This document shows, one piece after another, positions 46,140-59,434 of a stretch of DNA of 64,000 nucleotides. The notes below the pieces were generated by a model that saw only the letters and a program-made list of their open reading frames with translations, was not told where the DNA came from and did not search any database. The stretch comes from Amphiura filiformis. Taxonomy: Eukaryota > Echinodermata > Ophiuroidea > Amphilepidida > Amphiuridae. A program made the position numbers and the translations under genes. How positions within the stretch are numbered: position 1 is the stretch's first letter; the number at the start of each line of letters is the position of its first letter. The stretch is from NCBI RefSeq assembly GCF_039555335.1, contig NC_092637.1:41370990-41434989 (forward strand), read 5' to 3'.

Positions 46140-48260
46140 TGGAGCCAGAGTTGCCAGTTTATTGTTTGATGCAGACTTGATATAAATAAACAATGAATCA
46201 CCAGCAGAAATGAGGGCCTGTGAATTACAGTGAATAACCACTATAATAACAAGGCTTATTTCAAGATTTTTAAAAGTACGTAGTTTAAATAAGTAGTATT
46301 TAATATTTAATTAAAATCACATGATATTTTTTTTTTAATCTGTGTGGGGCTCTGCCTCATTAACGCTAATAGAAAAGCCGCCTCTGAAAGTAACACTTGA
46401 TTAGAAGATGTTTAAACTTATTGTATGACGAAGTTTTATTGATATTTATCGGATCCATGTTCCTAATTAGGTTCTTAAATATTATTGCAAAATGTAAAAC
46501 AGATAATTTAGTAAGTTGTAACGGTACTAAATGCAATGTCACTACCTCCTACCTTTGAATGAAGCTTCTCGTTATGTGATCAGGGGTATTTCTTTCATAA
46601 AATCATAATTCTGCATTCCATTGTTCAATAAAATCTGCAAAAGTAGTTCACAATAATTGGAGACAGGAATCTGCAAATAAAGGCCTCATCTGAATACCAG
46701 TTTCTTTGTTAAGCACCAATCTTAACAAATCAAAACCTTCTGCGCGATGTTCCCATTAAATTGGCAAGAACTGTTGATTTTCTTGAGATTACTACAGATA
46801 AGCGTGTGATGGAAAAGAAATGTAAATAAACTACATATGCATGGAGTAGAGTATATATTTGCAACTAGCGCTATAGAAATCTTGTGTTTGTTCTGTTGTT
46901 CCGCAGCCGAAGCAAGCGGGATAATGATGATAGTTACTGCTATTTTGCTTCCTACATGTGACTAGATTGCATATACATATGTAACTCGGTGATTGGCTAG
47001 ACATGGCTCACATCACGTGCATTTGATAGAGCAGATTACATATTAGTTGTGATAGCAGACACACTCGGAATACAAGTGAAATGTACACGATAAAATAAGA
47101 TGTCGTATTACGGTATTTAACAACTACACCAAACATCTGTAGCTCATTGATGGGCGCAGTAAGAAGAAGACTTGATAGATCAAGGTAGGTAGGAAATGAT
47201 CACACCCAAAACGGCTATTCCAGTTGAGGTTCATACACCCCATGGAAGAAATTACATTAATCTTTCACACAGGGTGTGTGAATTTTAAATAGACTCATCC
47301 AGATCAGGTAATCCCATTTGAAATACACACTCCCTGTCGTGGCTTTCATATGAAATGTATGGATTTCAACAAGAATAGACCGTTTCAAATCAAGATCGGA
47401 AAACCGCGGTATTTATTCAGTAAGCTAGGGGGTTGAATTGGCGGACAGGAATGTCACGGTACCCTTTTAGGTGAAAATACAACTTACGTAGCCAAAATCA
47501 ACATCGTGAGAAATATTTTCCAAAGGTATTTAAGTAACACCTTCGCTATTTGGTACTTCACAATGACAGTCATTTTTCGGCACTTAAAATTTCGTATTGG
47601 CAACATAAACAACAATCTCGTACACAAGACATACCTATCATGCAGATTTGTGTTGAGGCTTAATAGTTTGACGACCCTTTGTAAACGGGGTCATCCATAA
47701 CAAACACAATTTGTCTTCGGAAACCTTTTATTTGAAATGGTCTATAGCCAAATACTGGGTGTCCCCCAAAACAAGGTTGCATGTAGATTTTTGAAAATCA
47801 TGTATTAGTTAATTGTAACAAATATAATAGGCTCTCTTCGTGACATTATCTATATACCCTCTACTAGTACCCCTTTGAATGTCGAGTTCGCAACTTGCGT
47901 ACTTAGCCCGCATACCACGCATTTCTGAGCAAGCTGTTTGTGTGACAAAATGCAACACGAGGTTTATTACCACCATCACAGCACCGTGTGGGATTTGAGT
48001 AGGCCAAGCTATAACATTGCAAATGAAGTATTTTATTCTGATGAACAGATAATAAAACTTGTTTACATTTATATCAAGAGTTCAGTCAGAAATGTATATA
48101 TAACATTCTTAACACCGCAGCGATTTCAACTCAACAAAGCACAAACAAAGCCTAAAGGCAAACTATTTCACTATATGTTGATGACAGGAGATACAGCGTG
48201 CAGAACACCGGGTTTACCAAAACCGTGTTATTTTCTAATGTACATCTTACCTTAGTTCTT
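46140..48260. other. intergenic, low-copy-looking DNA
   Basis: No gene was recognised. 47205-47390 carries words (attccagttgaggttcatac, cacacagggtgtgtgaattt, atgaaatgtatggatttcaa) that recur, rearranged, at 51130-51280. They are probably two worn copies of one short element. Frames at 47506-47700 and 47938-48255 have no recognisable domain. Confidence 0.4.
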
Positions 48261-48261
48261 A

Positions 48262-48665
48262 CCACCAAGAGTCAAGAAACTGATTTCAAGAAGACTAAAT
48301 ATATTGCGGCCTTTTAATAAGGCCACGAAGTCCAGCCGTGACCTTGAAATGACCTCGATGTCCATGAAATTACTAATTATTTAACTCCAATAACCACCAA
48401 GAGTCAAGAAACTGAATTGAAGAAGAAGAAGAAGAAGAAGAAGAAGAAGAAGAAGAAGAAGAAGAAGAAGAAGAAGAAGAAGAAGAAGAAGAAGAAGAAG
48501 AAGAAGAAGAAAAAGAAGAAGAAGAAAAAGAAGAAAAAGAAAAAGAAGAAGAAGCAATACAAAATAAACTAAATATATTGCGGCCTTTTAATAAGGCCAC
48601 GAAGTCCAGCCGTGATCTTGAAATGATCTCGATGTCCATGAAATTACTAATTATTTAACTCCAAT
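48262..48665 (+). repeat. ~105-bp direct duplication flanking a (GAA)n expansion
   Basis: The block atattgcggccttttaataa...gaaattactaattatttaac is present at 48299-48388 and again at 48567-48656, almost identical. The word accaagagtcaagaaactga occurs at 48262 and 48393. Between the blocks lies the GAA tract. A distant relative of the block is at about 25640-25690, inverted. Confidence 0.85.
48419..48555 (+). repeat. (GAA)n microsatellite
   Basis: About 135 bases of GAA, perfect in the first ~90 and with AAA interruptions toward the 3' end. The poly-Ser frame on the - strand is an artefact. Long GAA/TTC runs can form triplex DNA. Confidence 0.96.
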
Positions 48666-48667
48666 AA

Positions 48668-48835
48668 AAGGTACAATTTTGTTGAAGTAACAGGGTTCAG
48701 CAAACCATAAACCAGCTTATGGATATCGTTTGAAGTCAATGATATACCATTTTAAAGCTTATGATATTTTCTAAACACACAATAAAACGAAATTACCGAC
48801 TTTACGGCTGATTCGTGGTGTCCAGTCACATTTAA
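48668..48835 (+). mobile_element. truncated copy of the TGTGACC-ended MITE (see 58844)
   Basis: It shares caaaccataa-cc-gctt-tggatatcgtt-gaagtcaatgatataccatttt and the terminal tttacggct-attcg...gtcaca with 59270-59434. The left end is missing. Confidence 0.7.
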
Positions 48836-49384
48836 GCCAAGTCTGATTACAATCCTATATGCACATATTCCTAAAGCCCTTTTGGTATTATTCTGATAAT
48901 CACGATACCTAATATGCAGCAAAAAGGTAATCAACCCGGTTTGACCCCTGCATAACCTAGAACTACAAATATGTGTTTACCCCATATATATATACTTATC
49001 CATGACTTTTGACCACAAATGGGTCATAACAAATGTTAAAGCCGGGGTAGTGGAGCTTTTGTCCAAGTTTGATATAAAATTTGATCGATTTAGTCCATAT
49101 TTATTGATCGAGCTATGATTTTTTTGGACGAGCGTTGTCGAGTCCAATATTTTAAAACCTGAAAGTTACCTGATCTAAGTATACAAAAGAAATGTTTAAA
49201 TTTCGCAGTGCAATATTCACGAGGAGAAAAATCGAGCATGTCGATCTACACTGAAAAATGTGGTTTAGAAAACACATAAGCTAGTGCTATTTAGCTGTGA
49301 CAGAAACATAGACCATTGAAATATTTGCATTCGTTATTACAAAAGGGGCGACCCATGTGTTACAATAAAAAAAATCGATTAGTC

Positions 49385-50850
49385 CCATGTGATCCCTTTG
49401 CGGTTTCATACTTCACAAATGTCAGCGATCATTTTCCCTAAGTAATATTCCAATTGGAGCAACTTTAAATTGGACCTGACTTTTGACCTCCGATGGCATT
49501 TACGGTATCATATTCCTCAAGTGTAAGAGATTATTATAATTGAGTTACAGGGCGATCGGAGCAATATTAAATTTAACCTGACCTTTAAACTCGGATAACC
49601 TTTGTGGTTTCATACTCCCAACACGGTTGTTTGATTTATATAGGATTGGCTTCATTATGAACTAAATGCAAACTATAGATGGCGCTATTTATCCTAAATC
49701 ATATTTCCTTATTTGCAATGATTAGGTGAATAATACTGCCATTAAAACAGCTGGAATAGGTGAAACAAGCAACAACGAAATTTTATAAACATATATTATC
49801 AAACAATAAAATGAACTATTTGTATTAAAAGCATGAAAGAGTAATTTCCCAGTAACTAAATAGCGCCACCAATTTTGTCATTAATAGATACATTTTATAT
49901 CTGAAAAAGCTTTAAAAAATAATATAAAAGTATAAAAATATAAATTTTAGCTGTTTAAGCCTAAAATCTGGTTGTACATGACGTTTTGTTTGAAAAACTA
50001 ATAAATGATCCCATCAAACAACCTTGCCAAAGTGTCAGGAATCATTTTCTGCAAGTTACAGCCCGATCGGAGCAACTTTATTGACCTTACCTTTGACCTT
50101 GGATGACCTTTACGGTTCCATACTCCCCAAGTGTCAGGGGTCATTTTCTGCAAGTTACAGCCTGAACGGAGCAACATTACATTTGACCTCTGATGAACTT
50201 TGCGGTTTTATACTTCCCAAATGTCAGAGATCATTTTCTTAGTAACATTCCAATCGGAACAACTTTAAGTTGGACCTGACCTTTGACCTCAGATGACATT
50301 TTCGGCTTCATATTTCCCAAGTGCCAGAGATTATTGTAAACGAGTTACAGGTCGATCGGAGCAATTTTAAATTTAACCTGACTTTTGACCTCGGATGACC
50401 TTGGCGGTTTCATACTCCCCAAGTGTCATGGATCATTTTCCCCGTGTTACAGCCCAATCGGAGCAACTTTAAATTTGACCTGTCCTTGACCTCTTTTACT
50501 GTTTTATACTCCCAAGTGTTAGGAAGCATTTACTGCAAGTTACAGCCTGATCGGAGCAACTTGAAGTTTGACCTGACCTTTGACATCGGATGACCTTTGT
50601 GGTTTCATAATCCCCAAGTGTCGCATATCATTTTCACCGAGTTACTGCCCAATCGGAGCAACTTTAAATTTGACATGATCATGACCTCAGATGACCTTTG
50701 CGTTTCATATTCCCCAAGTCCTAGAGATTGTTTACACATATTAAAAGGCCGACCGGAGCAACTTTAAATTGGACCTGACCTTGACCTCATTTTGACCTTT
50801 GCGGTTTCATACTCCACAACTGCCAGGGATTGTTTTTTGTGTTTACAGCC
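49385..50850 (+). repeat. ~100-bp satellite-like array, about ten units, split by a MITE
   Basis: The unit order is 'catactccccaagtgtcagg - atcattttctgcaagttaca - gcccgatcggagcaacttta - aatttgacctgacctttgac - ctcggatgacctttgcggtt'. Ten 'cggagcaac'-type words are seen near 49455, 49558, 50073, 50165, 50250, 50357, 50458, 50552, 50653 and 50753. The gap between the second and third units is filled by MITE A copy 4. Units are roughly 70-90% alike by eye and carry no coding. Confidence 0.9.
49625..50023 (+). mobile_element. MITE family A, copy 4 (complete) inside the satellite array
   Basis: A 399-bp element from ggttgtttgat to atcaaacaacc, with the family body (gatggcgctatttatcc, tagcgccaccaattttgtca). 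It sits between 'catactccca' and 'ccaaagtgtcagg', splitting what would be one array unit. Confidence 0.88.
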
Positions 50851-51281
50851 AACCCGCTACCCCTCCCGACTTCCCACTACCCATGCTGCCCTCCCGCACT
50901 TAGGGCTAATTTTACATATTTCACAATTTGACCACTCCCCAATCACCCACTGGCCATGCTGTCCTTCCGCACTTTGCCCCGTCACCGACCGAAATTTCAG
51001 TGTCCCAATCGATTTTCCTAAATACATCATGGAGAGGCATGATTTCCGGTGATCTAAATACTAAATGCATCATGGGATGACGTGATTTTCTGTGACGAGT
51101 AAAGTAACCTAAAAATTGCTATTACAGTTAAAATCCATACACACTCTCCGGAAAACATGATCTTAATATCCCACACAGGGGTGTGAATGAGCCTACCTGA
51201 ATGGGTGACCCCCCTTGAAATATTACTGGAAGATTCAAGTCATGTCTTGCATAAATGGTGTATGAATTTCAGTTGGAATAT

Positions 51282-51824
<543 letters not shown>

Positions 51825-52430
51825 GAGCCTACTAGACGAAAACTGACGAAACCTATCGAACCGTAAAAGATAGAAAGCAGAGCATTGTCTATGCTTATCT
51901 CTTGTTATCAAAATAGCAGACTAGCTGTCTCCCTGCCCAAGGTTTCTGCCAAATCACTGCCTCTAATGATAGAAAGAAAGAAAGAAGATGCTGAAATACA
52001 AGAGTCTGACAAAATTCGACTGGACTGAGAAGAAAGAACATTACAAAAGTAGACCCTAGTCATTTTGCAAATGGCTAAGGAAAAACTGAAAACTCCAAAC
52101 TAACACCGCCGCGCTGGAATGTTTATTTGTTTGTTAAATATATCTAAATTTGGAATGTTCTCTGCTGTCTTTTTATTGTAAGAGAGGGTTAACAACTTCT
52201 CCTACAGCCAGATTTAGTCGCAAAATTGATGTCTCCATAGCAACTACACAGAAGAGATATTTAACATATGCAGCAGTATTCAGTGCAATAGAGTTGTTTC
52301 AAAATGACAAGGCAGTAAGTAATACTACTGCAACGTATTTTGGCGTACAGGCATCTGAAGCTATGAACAGTTTAATAAGCTATCGAGTATTGCTACAACT
52401 GTGAAGTCAAAAATCAACGGTGTGGTCTGG
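51825..52430. other. no gene recognised
   Basis: A frame at 52150-52404 is open but has no recognisable motif and no clear splice or promoter context, so I leave it unannotated. Confidence 0.35.
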
Positions 52431-52439
52431 AACTACAAT

Positions 52440-52935
52440 ACGTTAAATGGACGCGTAATCGTCATCGAATATGTTTTCCCGTTGTATTCCGGGCTAAAAT
52501 TGACGGGTAAGCGTCATCGATGATGTTTTTAGTTGTATTCTGGGCTGAAATAGACGGGTAAGCGTCATCATTAACGGTTTCTTTTTGTATTCTGGGATAT
52601 CAAGTTGACGGGTAAGCGGCATCAATGATGGTTTTCTGTTGTAATCTGTGTTATCAATTGACGCGTAAGCGTCATTAGTGGTGGTTTCCTGTTGTATTCT
52701 GGGATATCAAATTGACGGGTAAGAGTCATCGATGTTTTTCCGTTGTATTCTGGGTTTAAATTGATGGGTAAGCGTCATCGATCATGTTTTCCCGTTGTAT
52801 TTTGGGCTGAAATTGACGACTAACCGTCATCGACAATGCTTTAGTTGTTTTCTGGGCTGAAATAGACGGGAAAGCGTCATCGATGATGGTTTCCTGTTGT
52901 AATATGCGATGTCAAATTAACGGATAAGCGGGTAA
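52440..52935 (+). repeat. ~57-bp minisatellite, about eight units
   Basis: The unit is 'ttgacgggtaagcgtcatcg - atgatggttt - cctgttgtattctgggctga - aa', recurring from 52455 to 52930 with 10-25% differences. A single related unit stands at 61080-61130 (ggggcaagcgtcatcaatta, tggtgtattctgggcc). Confidence 0.88.
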
Positions 52936-52945
52936 TTCTCTACTA

Positions 52946-52974
52946 CAGGGTGTATCAAAATGATTGGTACCGTG
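52946..52974 (+). repeat. Tc1/mariner-type terminal inverted repeat (left end)
   Basis: cagggtgtatcaaaatgatt then ggtaccgtg, preceded by TA. The inverse is at 59680-59706, followed by TA. It is related to the ends of the element at 59923-60911. Confidence 0.7.
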
Positions 52975-53204
52975 CTATGAAACATTTTCAAAAATATATA
53001 AAAAAACCACAAAATTCCTATTTAATATAGTTTTTGTGTTATAAATAGAAAGGGGCATATGTTAACTTATTGATCTAATAATTTGAAGATAATATGCATC
53101 TGGGAGCTATTGTCATTTAAACGAAGATCGACGTAATCATGGTTTTACTTACACAGCACAAGATGAATATGTTCACTGCTTGGGCTATTTATTGCATACA
53201 TGCT

Positions 53205-53345
53205 CTTCAATATCTCACCTCAGTCTACACAACATAACATTGCTTTACTCATGCTTTTAGAAAGATAGTTCCTGAAAACCCTGCCTTACGACTCTGCCAG
53301 TGCGAGGTGAAGCATTATCTTGAATGAACTTAACACCTGGTATGG
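53205..53345 (-). pseudogene. remnant of a DDE (IS630/Tc1-mariner type) transposase
   Basis: On the - strand 53340-53260 reads PGVKFIQDNASPRTGRVVRQ then GFQELSF. The QDN-x-PxT/H-x3-V block is the region of the second catalytic aspartate in this superfamily (usual form FxQDNAxPHxAxxV). About 60-100 bases further on, a worn IEEHV may be the remains of NPIEHVW. No other part of the enzyme is readable. It lies 300 bases inside the CAGGGTGT terminal repeat at 52946. Confidence 0.65.
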
Positions 53346-53599
53346 ATCCATTTTGTAACTGCCCATATCAAAAGTTATAGCATCCTCCTTGCTCTTGGAA
53401 ACTGTCGACTAAATCTTCTCTGCACTTCTTCATAGCCCTGCATAGCTTCGTGTCAACCAGTAATTATCTTCTATGAATACACGCTGAAGTGTGGAATACT
53501 GTGCAGCCATTCCAATAACTTTTCCTAGGTCTAACTTAAATTGGCACTGTCTACAGTCTATAGCCAATCTGTCACATCATCTACTTGATACACAAACTT

Positions 53600-54660
53600 C
53601 TTTCAAGTTTCACCCTACCTAAATTATTTAAGTCAATAATATTACTCTCAACCAATAATTATTGATGAAAACAGTTATATATACATTATATAATGAATGA
53701 AGAAATAGGCAAGGAAAAAATTAAACATTCCCATGAAGAGCTACATATCATTCTCACAACGTATTTGTAGTAAAATAGAGGTTTGAAAATGGTGCGCTAC
53801 TGATCCAGCGTTACTATGAAAAGTGTAAAAACATCTACTTTCCTTTAAAATAATGTAACTTCTGAACAGGATGTGCTATCTTTATGATCTAAAATTCTTA
53901 GAGAAGATAAAACTACTTTAATTTCAAATATTTAAATGCAATATTTTCTAAGCACCATGTGGCCTGTACACAAAGCTGAAAGATGAAGGTCAGCCAAATC
54001 CAATGATATTTGGTACTTAGTCTAGCTAGGTCAGATGGTTCACAACTATGATAGTAAAAAAATCAGGTGACCCCCCTAGGGGAAATTCCATGACCCCCCC
54101 TAAAATTGGCCCTCTTTTGACCTTCGTCAGAATTGATATAGCTTAAAATGAACAACGTTTGACATCATGGAAATATACTTCAAAATAACATGGGTTTGAT
54201 AGAAAATTGCACATGTTGGAACTGAACTATGTTTTATATGATGATTTATTCAGAATTTTAAAATTCCTTTGGTATAATTATGTAAAATCATGGTGAAATT
54301 GGGGTAAAAACAGGAATTTTCATAATTTTGAAAGTAGCGAAAAAAACCCCGCATTTTCAAATCACATTTTCTGCTATATTCAGGATAACATTGGATTAAA
54401 CCTTAGGGATAGTATAACCAATATGTTGTACTTTTGAAATATATTTTAATTTACGTGGTACTTTATTACCTATACTGCAGGGGAGTTTGATTATTTAGGC
54501 GGATTTTCCGTTTTTTTGCTTGTTTTTTGTAAGGCTTATTGATGTTTCCCAAACTTATTACTCGGGGAGCTAGGAACACATCCTGTGCATCCCCCAGGAC
54601 TAAACCAAAGCAACTTTTTTAGGTTTCTGAGATGACCCCAAAACATAATCAGGATGTTCC
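53600..54660. other. A+T-rich non-coding DNA
   Basis: No gene seen. ctgaaagatgaaggtcagcc at 53977-53996 is matched in inverse at 59577-59596, hinting that pieces of one repeat flank this region. Confidence 0.35.
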
Positions 54661-54669
54661 CAAAATATA

Positions 54670-55230
54670 AACTGGCTCCAAGTGGGTTTTTCCAAGATGG
54701 CGTCCAAAATGGCCCCCAAATGCAGGTAATCACTATAAATGACCATGAATACTATTTCAGAATCAAACTAACCTTTTTAGCTTTATTAAAGAGCCCGGCA
54801 TAAATGCAAGTTATATAAATGATAAAACGTCCCAAGAGTCAGTTTATTTTCAAAATGGCGCCCAAAATGGCCGCCAAATGCAGGTAAGCACTATAAATGA
54901 CCATATATGAATACTATTTCTGACTCAAACTAACCTTTTTAGCTTGCATAGCCTGCATAAACTCAAGTTGATATTAAAAAAATAATTCCCAACAGTCAGT
55001 ATATTTTCAAAATGGCGCCCAAAATAGCCGCCAAATACTGAAAAAAGTCTATATGTTATCATATAACGGGAATTTTCTGAACCAAACTATACATGTAACC
55101 TTTTGGCTTGATTTAGGGCCTATTATACGAAGATATGATAAAGGGAAAACGCATCCCACTGAGCCATCAGCCATGTGATAGCACATAAAATGGCCACCGA
55201 AATTGGCACCAACACTAAAAGTGACTAAAA
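54670..55230 (+). repeat. three to four diverged ~160-bp tandem units ('aaaatggcgcccaaaatggc')
   Basis: ttcaaaatggcgcccaaaat...ggccgccaaatgcaggtaa-cactataaatgaccat...actatttc-gactcaaactaacctttttagctt occurs at about 54690, 54850 and 55005, with a worn fourth block near 55180. It is non-coding and resembles, in its opening words, the intronic repeat at 8980-9330. Confidence 0.75.
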
Positions 55231-55573
55231 ATTCTCAAATATTAATGTTTATTCAGTCAAATATAAAGTCAAACTTGAGACATCTTTGAACCTGAATGAA
55301 AAAAAAAAAAACACAATTAAATATATAGCAAATATTGTTTCCTCCCTATTACAAGTTTACATCACTAATGATATAAATAAATAAATGAATAAATGGAAGT
55401 TTCCTATAGCGGATGTATACTTTTCTCACTATTGAACAGGTTAACATCAGCAATGACATAAGTAAATAAATGGACATTTTCTAAAGCGAGTGTCCATCGC
55501 TTTCTACTCACAAACATGTAAACCTGTTAAAAATAAATATATAGCAAGTATTCTTTTCTCACTATTGAAGAGG

Positions 55574-55697
55574 TTAAATAAATAAATAAATTAATTAATT
55601 AATTAATTAATTAATTAATTAATTAATTAATTAATTAATTAATTAATTATTATTAATTAATTAATTAATTAATAAATAAATAAATTAATTAATTAAC

Positions 55698-55728
<31 letters not shown>

Positions 55729-55732
55729 AAAC
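55574..55732 (+). repeat. (AATT)n/(AAAT)n microsatellite
   Basis: AAAT units give way to AATT units from about 55590 to 55700 and then return to AAAT. Weaker AAAT runs occur at 55375-55395. Confidence 0.95.
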
Positions 55733-56020
55733 GGACATTTTCTATAGCAGATGCCAACTTTTTCTACTCACGAACGTGTAAACCTGCTAATAAATATACC
55801 GTATAATATATAGCATGTACTATTTTCTCACTACATGTATTGCACAGATTAACATCAGCTATGACATAAATAAGTGGACATTTTCTATAGCGAGTGTCCA
55901 CAGCTTTCTACCCACAAACATGTAACGCTGTTAAAAATACATTATAGCAAGTATTCTTCTCTCACTATTGCACATAATCCATTTAATCACTATTCATTTC
56001 AGAAAGGCATATTTAAATAA

Positions 56021-56770
56021 CACATCAAAAGTCCCCGAAAATCCAACTAGTGGAACAGTGCCTAATTTGCATACATCCAAAATGACCGCTTATGCAGGGA
56101 GCGATATTTCAAAGTTGGTTAAATCTTGTTAAAAAGCATACCAGTGTATATGGATCTCATCATAAGGATTGAGAATAAGCAGTTTGATCAGTCTCCGAAG
56201 TACAGTTCTTGAGTTATAGGCAAAAGGTATAAAGTCCAATTTTCAGGTCCACAGGCATTTGCAATTGAAATATGCTCCAAAATTGTTCAAATTGCTCCTT
56301 TGACAAAAATAAATCTCAATGTTAACAGTTGCAATGTTTTGGATGTAATTGTTTCATAGGTAACATCATGAAATAGACTAGGTCAAGGTCAACAGGGCTC
56401 AATGGAATTTGATATTCTTTGCCATTTTACCAAGGTAACATACTCTTTAAGATATGGTAAAGCTTTTTTTAAATGTTTTTGCAAGCAGAGCAATATGAGA
56501 CCATTATATTAAAATCAGAGAATATTTAAATGTGTGTCCCCTGTGGAATCCAAATTTTGACATTTGACCTTTCCCCCTATAACTCAAGAAATGTACATCA
56601 GAGATAGGTCAAACCATACTTTTTCTGAGTCATTACGACGAGACGAATACATCGATTTTTAACATTATTTAAATTTCACTCCCGCATAATTAAGAGGCCA
56701 TTTTGGATTTATGCAAATCAGGCACTGTTACACTACTTGGATTTTCAGGGACTTTTATGTTGTTGTGGTG
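56021..56770. mobile_element. ~750-bp element with ~85-bp inverted ends
   Basis: The left end aaaagtccccgaaaatccaa...ggaacagtgcctaatttgca...atccaaaatg is the inverse of 56680-56760 (cattttggatttatgcaaat...caggcactgttacacta...ttggattttcagggactttt). The outermost bases are cacatc and tggtg. No transposase is visible inside. Confidence 0.85.
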
Positions 56771-56897
56771 TGCGCCTTTGGGAGATGGATGCATTAAATG
56801 GATTCTGTTGCAATTAGTGGTGAGTGATTTTTTAATTTGACTGACCTAATTTCAAAATACTCCAAACTGATGTAGGCCTTTTCAGAATTTTACATTA

Positions 56898-56985
56898 GGT
56901 GAAGACGCCCTATCTAGCATTAGCTTTGGATAAATGTCCAAACCTAATGTTAAATAGGACGTCTCCGCCTAGCGAGGGCGGTTAT
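56898..56985. repeat. short imperfect palindrome
   Basis: ggtgaagacgccctatctagc-attag-tttgga is mirrored by tccaaacctaatgttaaata-ggacgtctccgcc around ataaatg. Confidence 0.6.
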
Positions 56986-57328
56986 TGGTGTTTACTTTAC
57001 ATAATAGCTATTCATATTTTTTTATTTGTCTGTATACAAATTCTGAATGCCTAAATGTGCAATGGTAACAAAATATGCACAATGTTAAATTTAGACCCAA
57101 CATTTAACAGCCACATACAATACAAATACCGCTGAGTATAGAGAATATTGAAAGAGCATCCAAATAGATTGCTTGATCTTCTTTGACATGAGGACATTGT
57201 ACCCGTAACTCAAAGTTTTGCAAAACTGGCAGTTTCTTTGCCATTGTTTTGGTTGAGACTTCTCTAGATCCAATACCATATGCCTTTCAGGTCTAATATT
57301 CATTTTCTTGAAATGCCAAGTTATTTAA

Positions 57329-57956
57329 CAATTGAATACATGAATACAAAAGCCACCTAAGTCCATAGGAAGTGATTTTGAGAGAAAAACCTGTGTATCA
57401 TTTTAATTCCTTCAGTTAGATTTACCTGGTCAATATGGTAAGTTTTACGTGCAAATGAGTGGATTAACCTGTATTAGGTATGACGATTAGCATTTCAGGG
57501 ACTTCGTGGGGTTCATTTTAAATTTTGGACTTAGGTGGTTTTTGAATCATATACAAAGACAACAATGTTAGAATGAGATTACCACTAGTAAGATAATACA
57601 AAATAAAGCACACAGGTATGTATAATGTTGATAAGCATTCTGCCATGTAATATAAACCACACACTTTCCTTTATTAAACCCATTTTTGTTCAAAAGTCAC
57701 TCTCTAGCAATGAATGTGTTACAAGTGGACTTTTATACATAATGGATTTCAATCAGTGTGTTACAAGACTCAAATCATGGAATTGGGTGATTCTTTCATA
57801 CATGCTATTTTTCACATGCTTAATAGACACAGAGAATGAATTTGAGTTGTTCTTTCATACATATGACAGGCCTATGTATAGCAACAATTTCCCATGCTTA
57901 ACTCAATTTGGCCAAAGTATGGACTTAGGTGGCTTTTGTATTCATATATTCAATTG
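57329..57956. mobile_element. ~628-bp element with ~38-bp TIRs
   Basis: The left end caattgaatacatgaataca plus aaagccacctaagtccata is mirrored by tatggacttaggtggctttt plus gtattcatatattcaattg at 57918-57956. A third related word (ttggacttaggtggtttttg) lies inside at 57525-57544. The frame at 57625-57957 runs through the right TIR and is not considered a gene. Confidence 0.82.
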
Positions 57957-58843
57957 ACTTGCTCGCCCTGATTATGCTGGAGCTGGATACATACTATTTC
58001 ATATTTACATCATTGTAATCTAAGGATAGGGATTCATTCATGAAAACCACGCTTTACCAGAACATTTTGGGATTATTATTCATCCAAATAATTACAAATA
58101 TCAGTATTAAAAAACTATTATAGCATTATTATAACATATTTCTCTAACCGCTATCGTCACGCATGCAGTCCTAAACGCTGCCCATCGTCGCCACTGGCCA
58201 CGGGTTAATTTAGCCGACTAATCGGGCCTGTCGTTAGGTATACGTATATGTAGGTATACGGTATATGAATGTAAATTATTGACCAAATACGGCCAGAAAT
58301 GGGACTTTTAAACATAATAAGTCACTTCTAGGTAGAAACTTGCACTCAATTGTTATTAATAATCTACATACTGACATTATATTTTCTTTCTGAATAATTC
58401 AGATTTTCAATAGTATTACACAATATTATAATGCTCATTTTGATTTTGTTGATTTATGAACTTTTGTAAAATGCAATATTTTAAAGACCCCTTATAATAA
58501 ATTCGAAAAAGATACCACAATAGTGAAAGCATTTTTCTATAGGCAACGAATGGATAATGTTTATCTAAAAAGGCCTTATTAAAATCAGCCTGATCAAAGG
58601 TAATATTTAAGTTCGAAATTAGGTAAAATTTGCATTTTTCCCATTTTCGACATTTTGAAAATATGGCTATGTTTAGTTTACAAAAAATCAACCTTTAAAA
58701 AAATTGCTGGCTTCTGCAAATTTGTGAGGAGATTAACTAATATATGTTTTTTTACAATATCAATTTGCTTGGGACCTGTCGAATAGTGGAGTTTCCTACA
58801 GTATATCCTGTAAATGCGATAAAAAACTGCTTTTTAAAACATA

Positions 58844-59434
58844 TGTGACCCGGCAGCACAAATGAGCCGTAAATTCCCTAAATTGTATTCTGAGTTACGG
58901 TGTAAAACGTGTACGAAGGTCGTATTCATCGGTAACTTAAGCTGGCCCGACATCGATCTCATTTTGATAGTGAAACACTAATGAATTATCATATTGTTGA
59001 AGTGGATAATAAGCTTCTACCTTAGATGGCTATATAACTTTTAATAGCTCTGGTCTTTGTCTGCTTTTGCTAAATCCTGTTCAAGTGGTGGGTTACCAGG
59101 CATTGTATTTTGTATAGGTATGCATAACCAACAATTAACAATGAGAGACCTTTCTTAAACCTCGTTGACTTGGGGATGATTTGAAATGACCGCCAATTAT
59201 GACTGTTTGATATTTATTGCCAGCAATGTGGAAAAAGAGACACACGTAGAAACGAAAAAAGCCATAATTTTGTTGAAGGAGCAAAGTTTAACAAACCATA
59301 ACCCCGCTTCTGGATATCGTTCGAAGTCAAATGATATACCATTTTTAAGTTTATGATTTTTATTTTTTAAACACGAAATAAAACAAAATTGACCGGGGGA
59401 GGAATTTACGGCTCATTCGCCGTGAACGGTCACA
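58844..59434. mobile_element. ~590-bp MITE with TGTGACC ends
   Basis: The left end tgtgacccggcagcacaaat plus gagccgtaaattcc is mirrored by ggaatttacggctcattcgc plus cgtgaacggtcaca. A truncated relative is at 48668-48835. No coding. Confidence 0.8.

Noticed and set aside
49385-50850. CRISPR-like array
   Set aside because: The repeat units are diverged along their whole ~100 bp with no constant repeat/variable spacer pattern, and the DNA is animal.
52150-52404. 84-codon frame with plausible amino-acid composition
   Set aside because: No domain, splice context or repeat support; likely chance.
57625-57957. 110-codon frame as a gene
   Set aside because: It lies inside an inverted-repeat element and runs through its right TIR.
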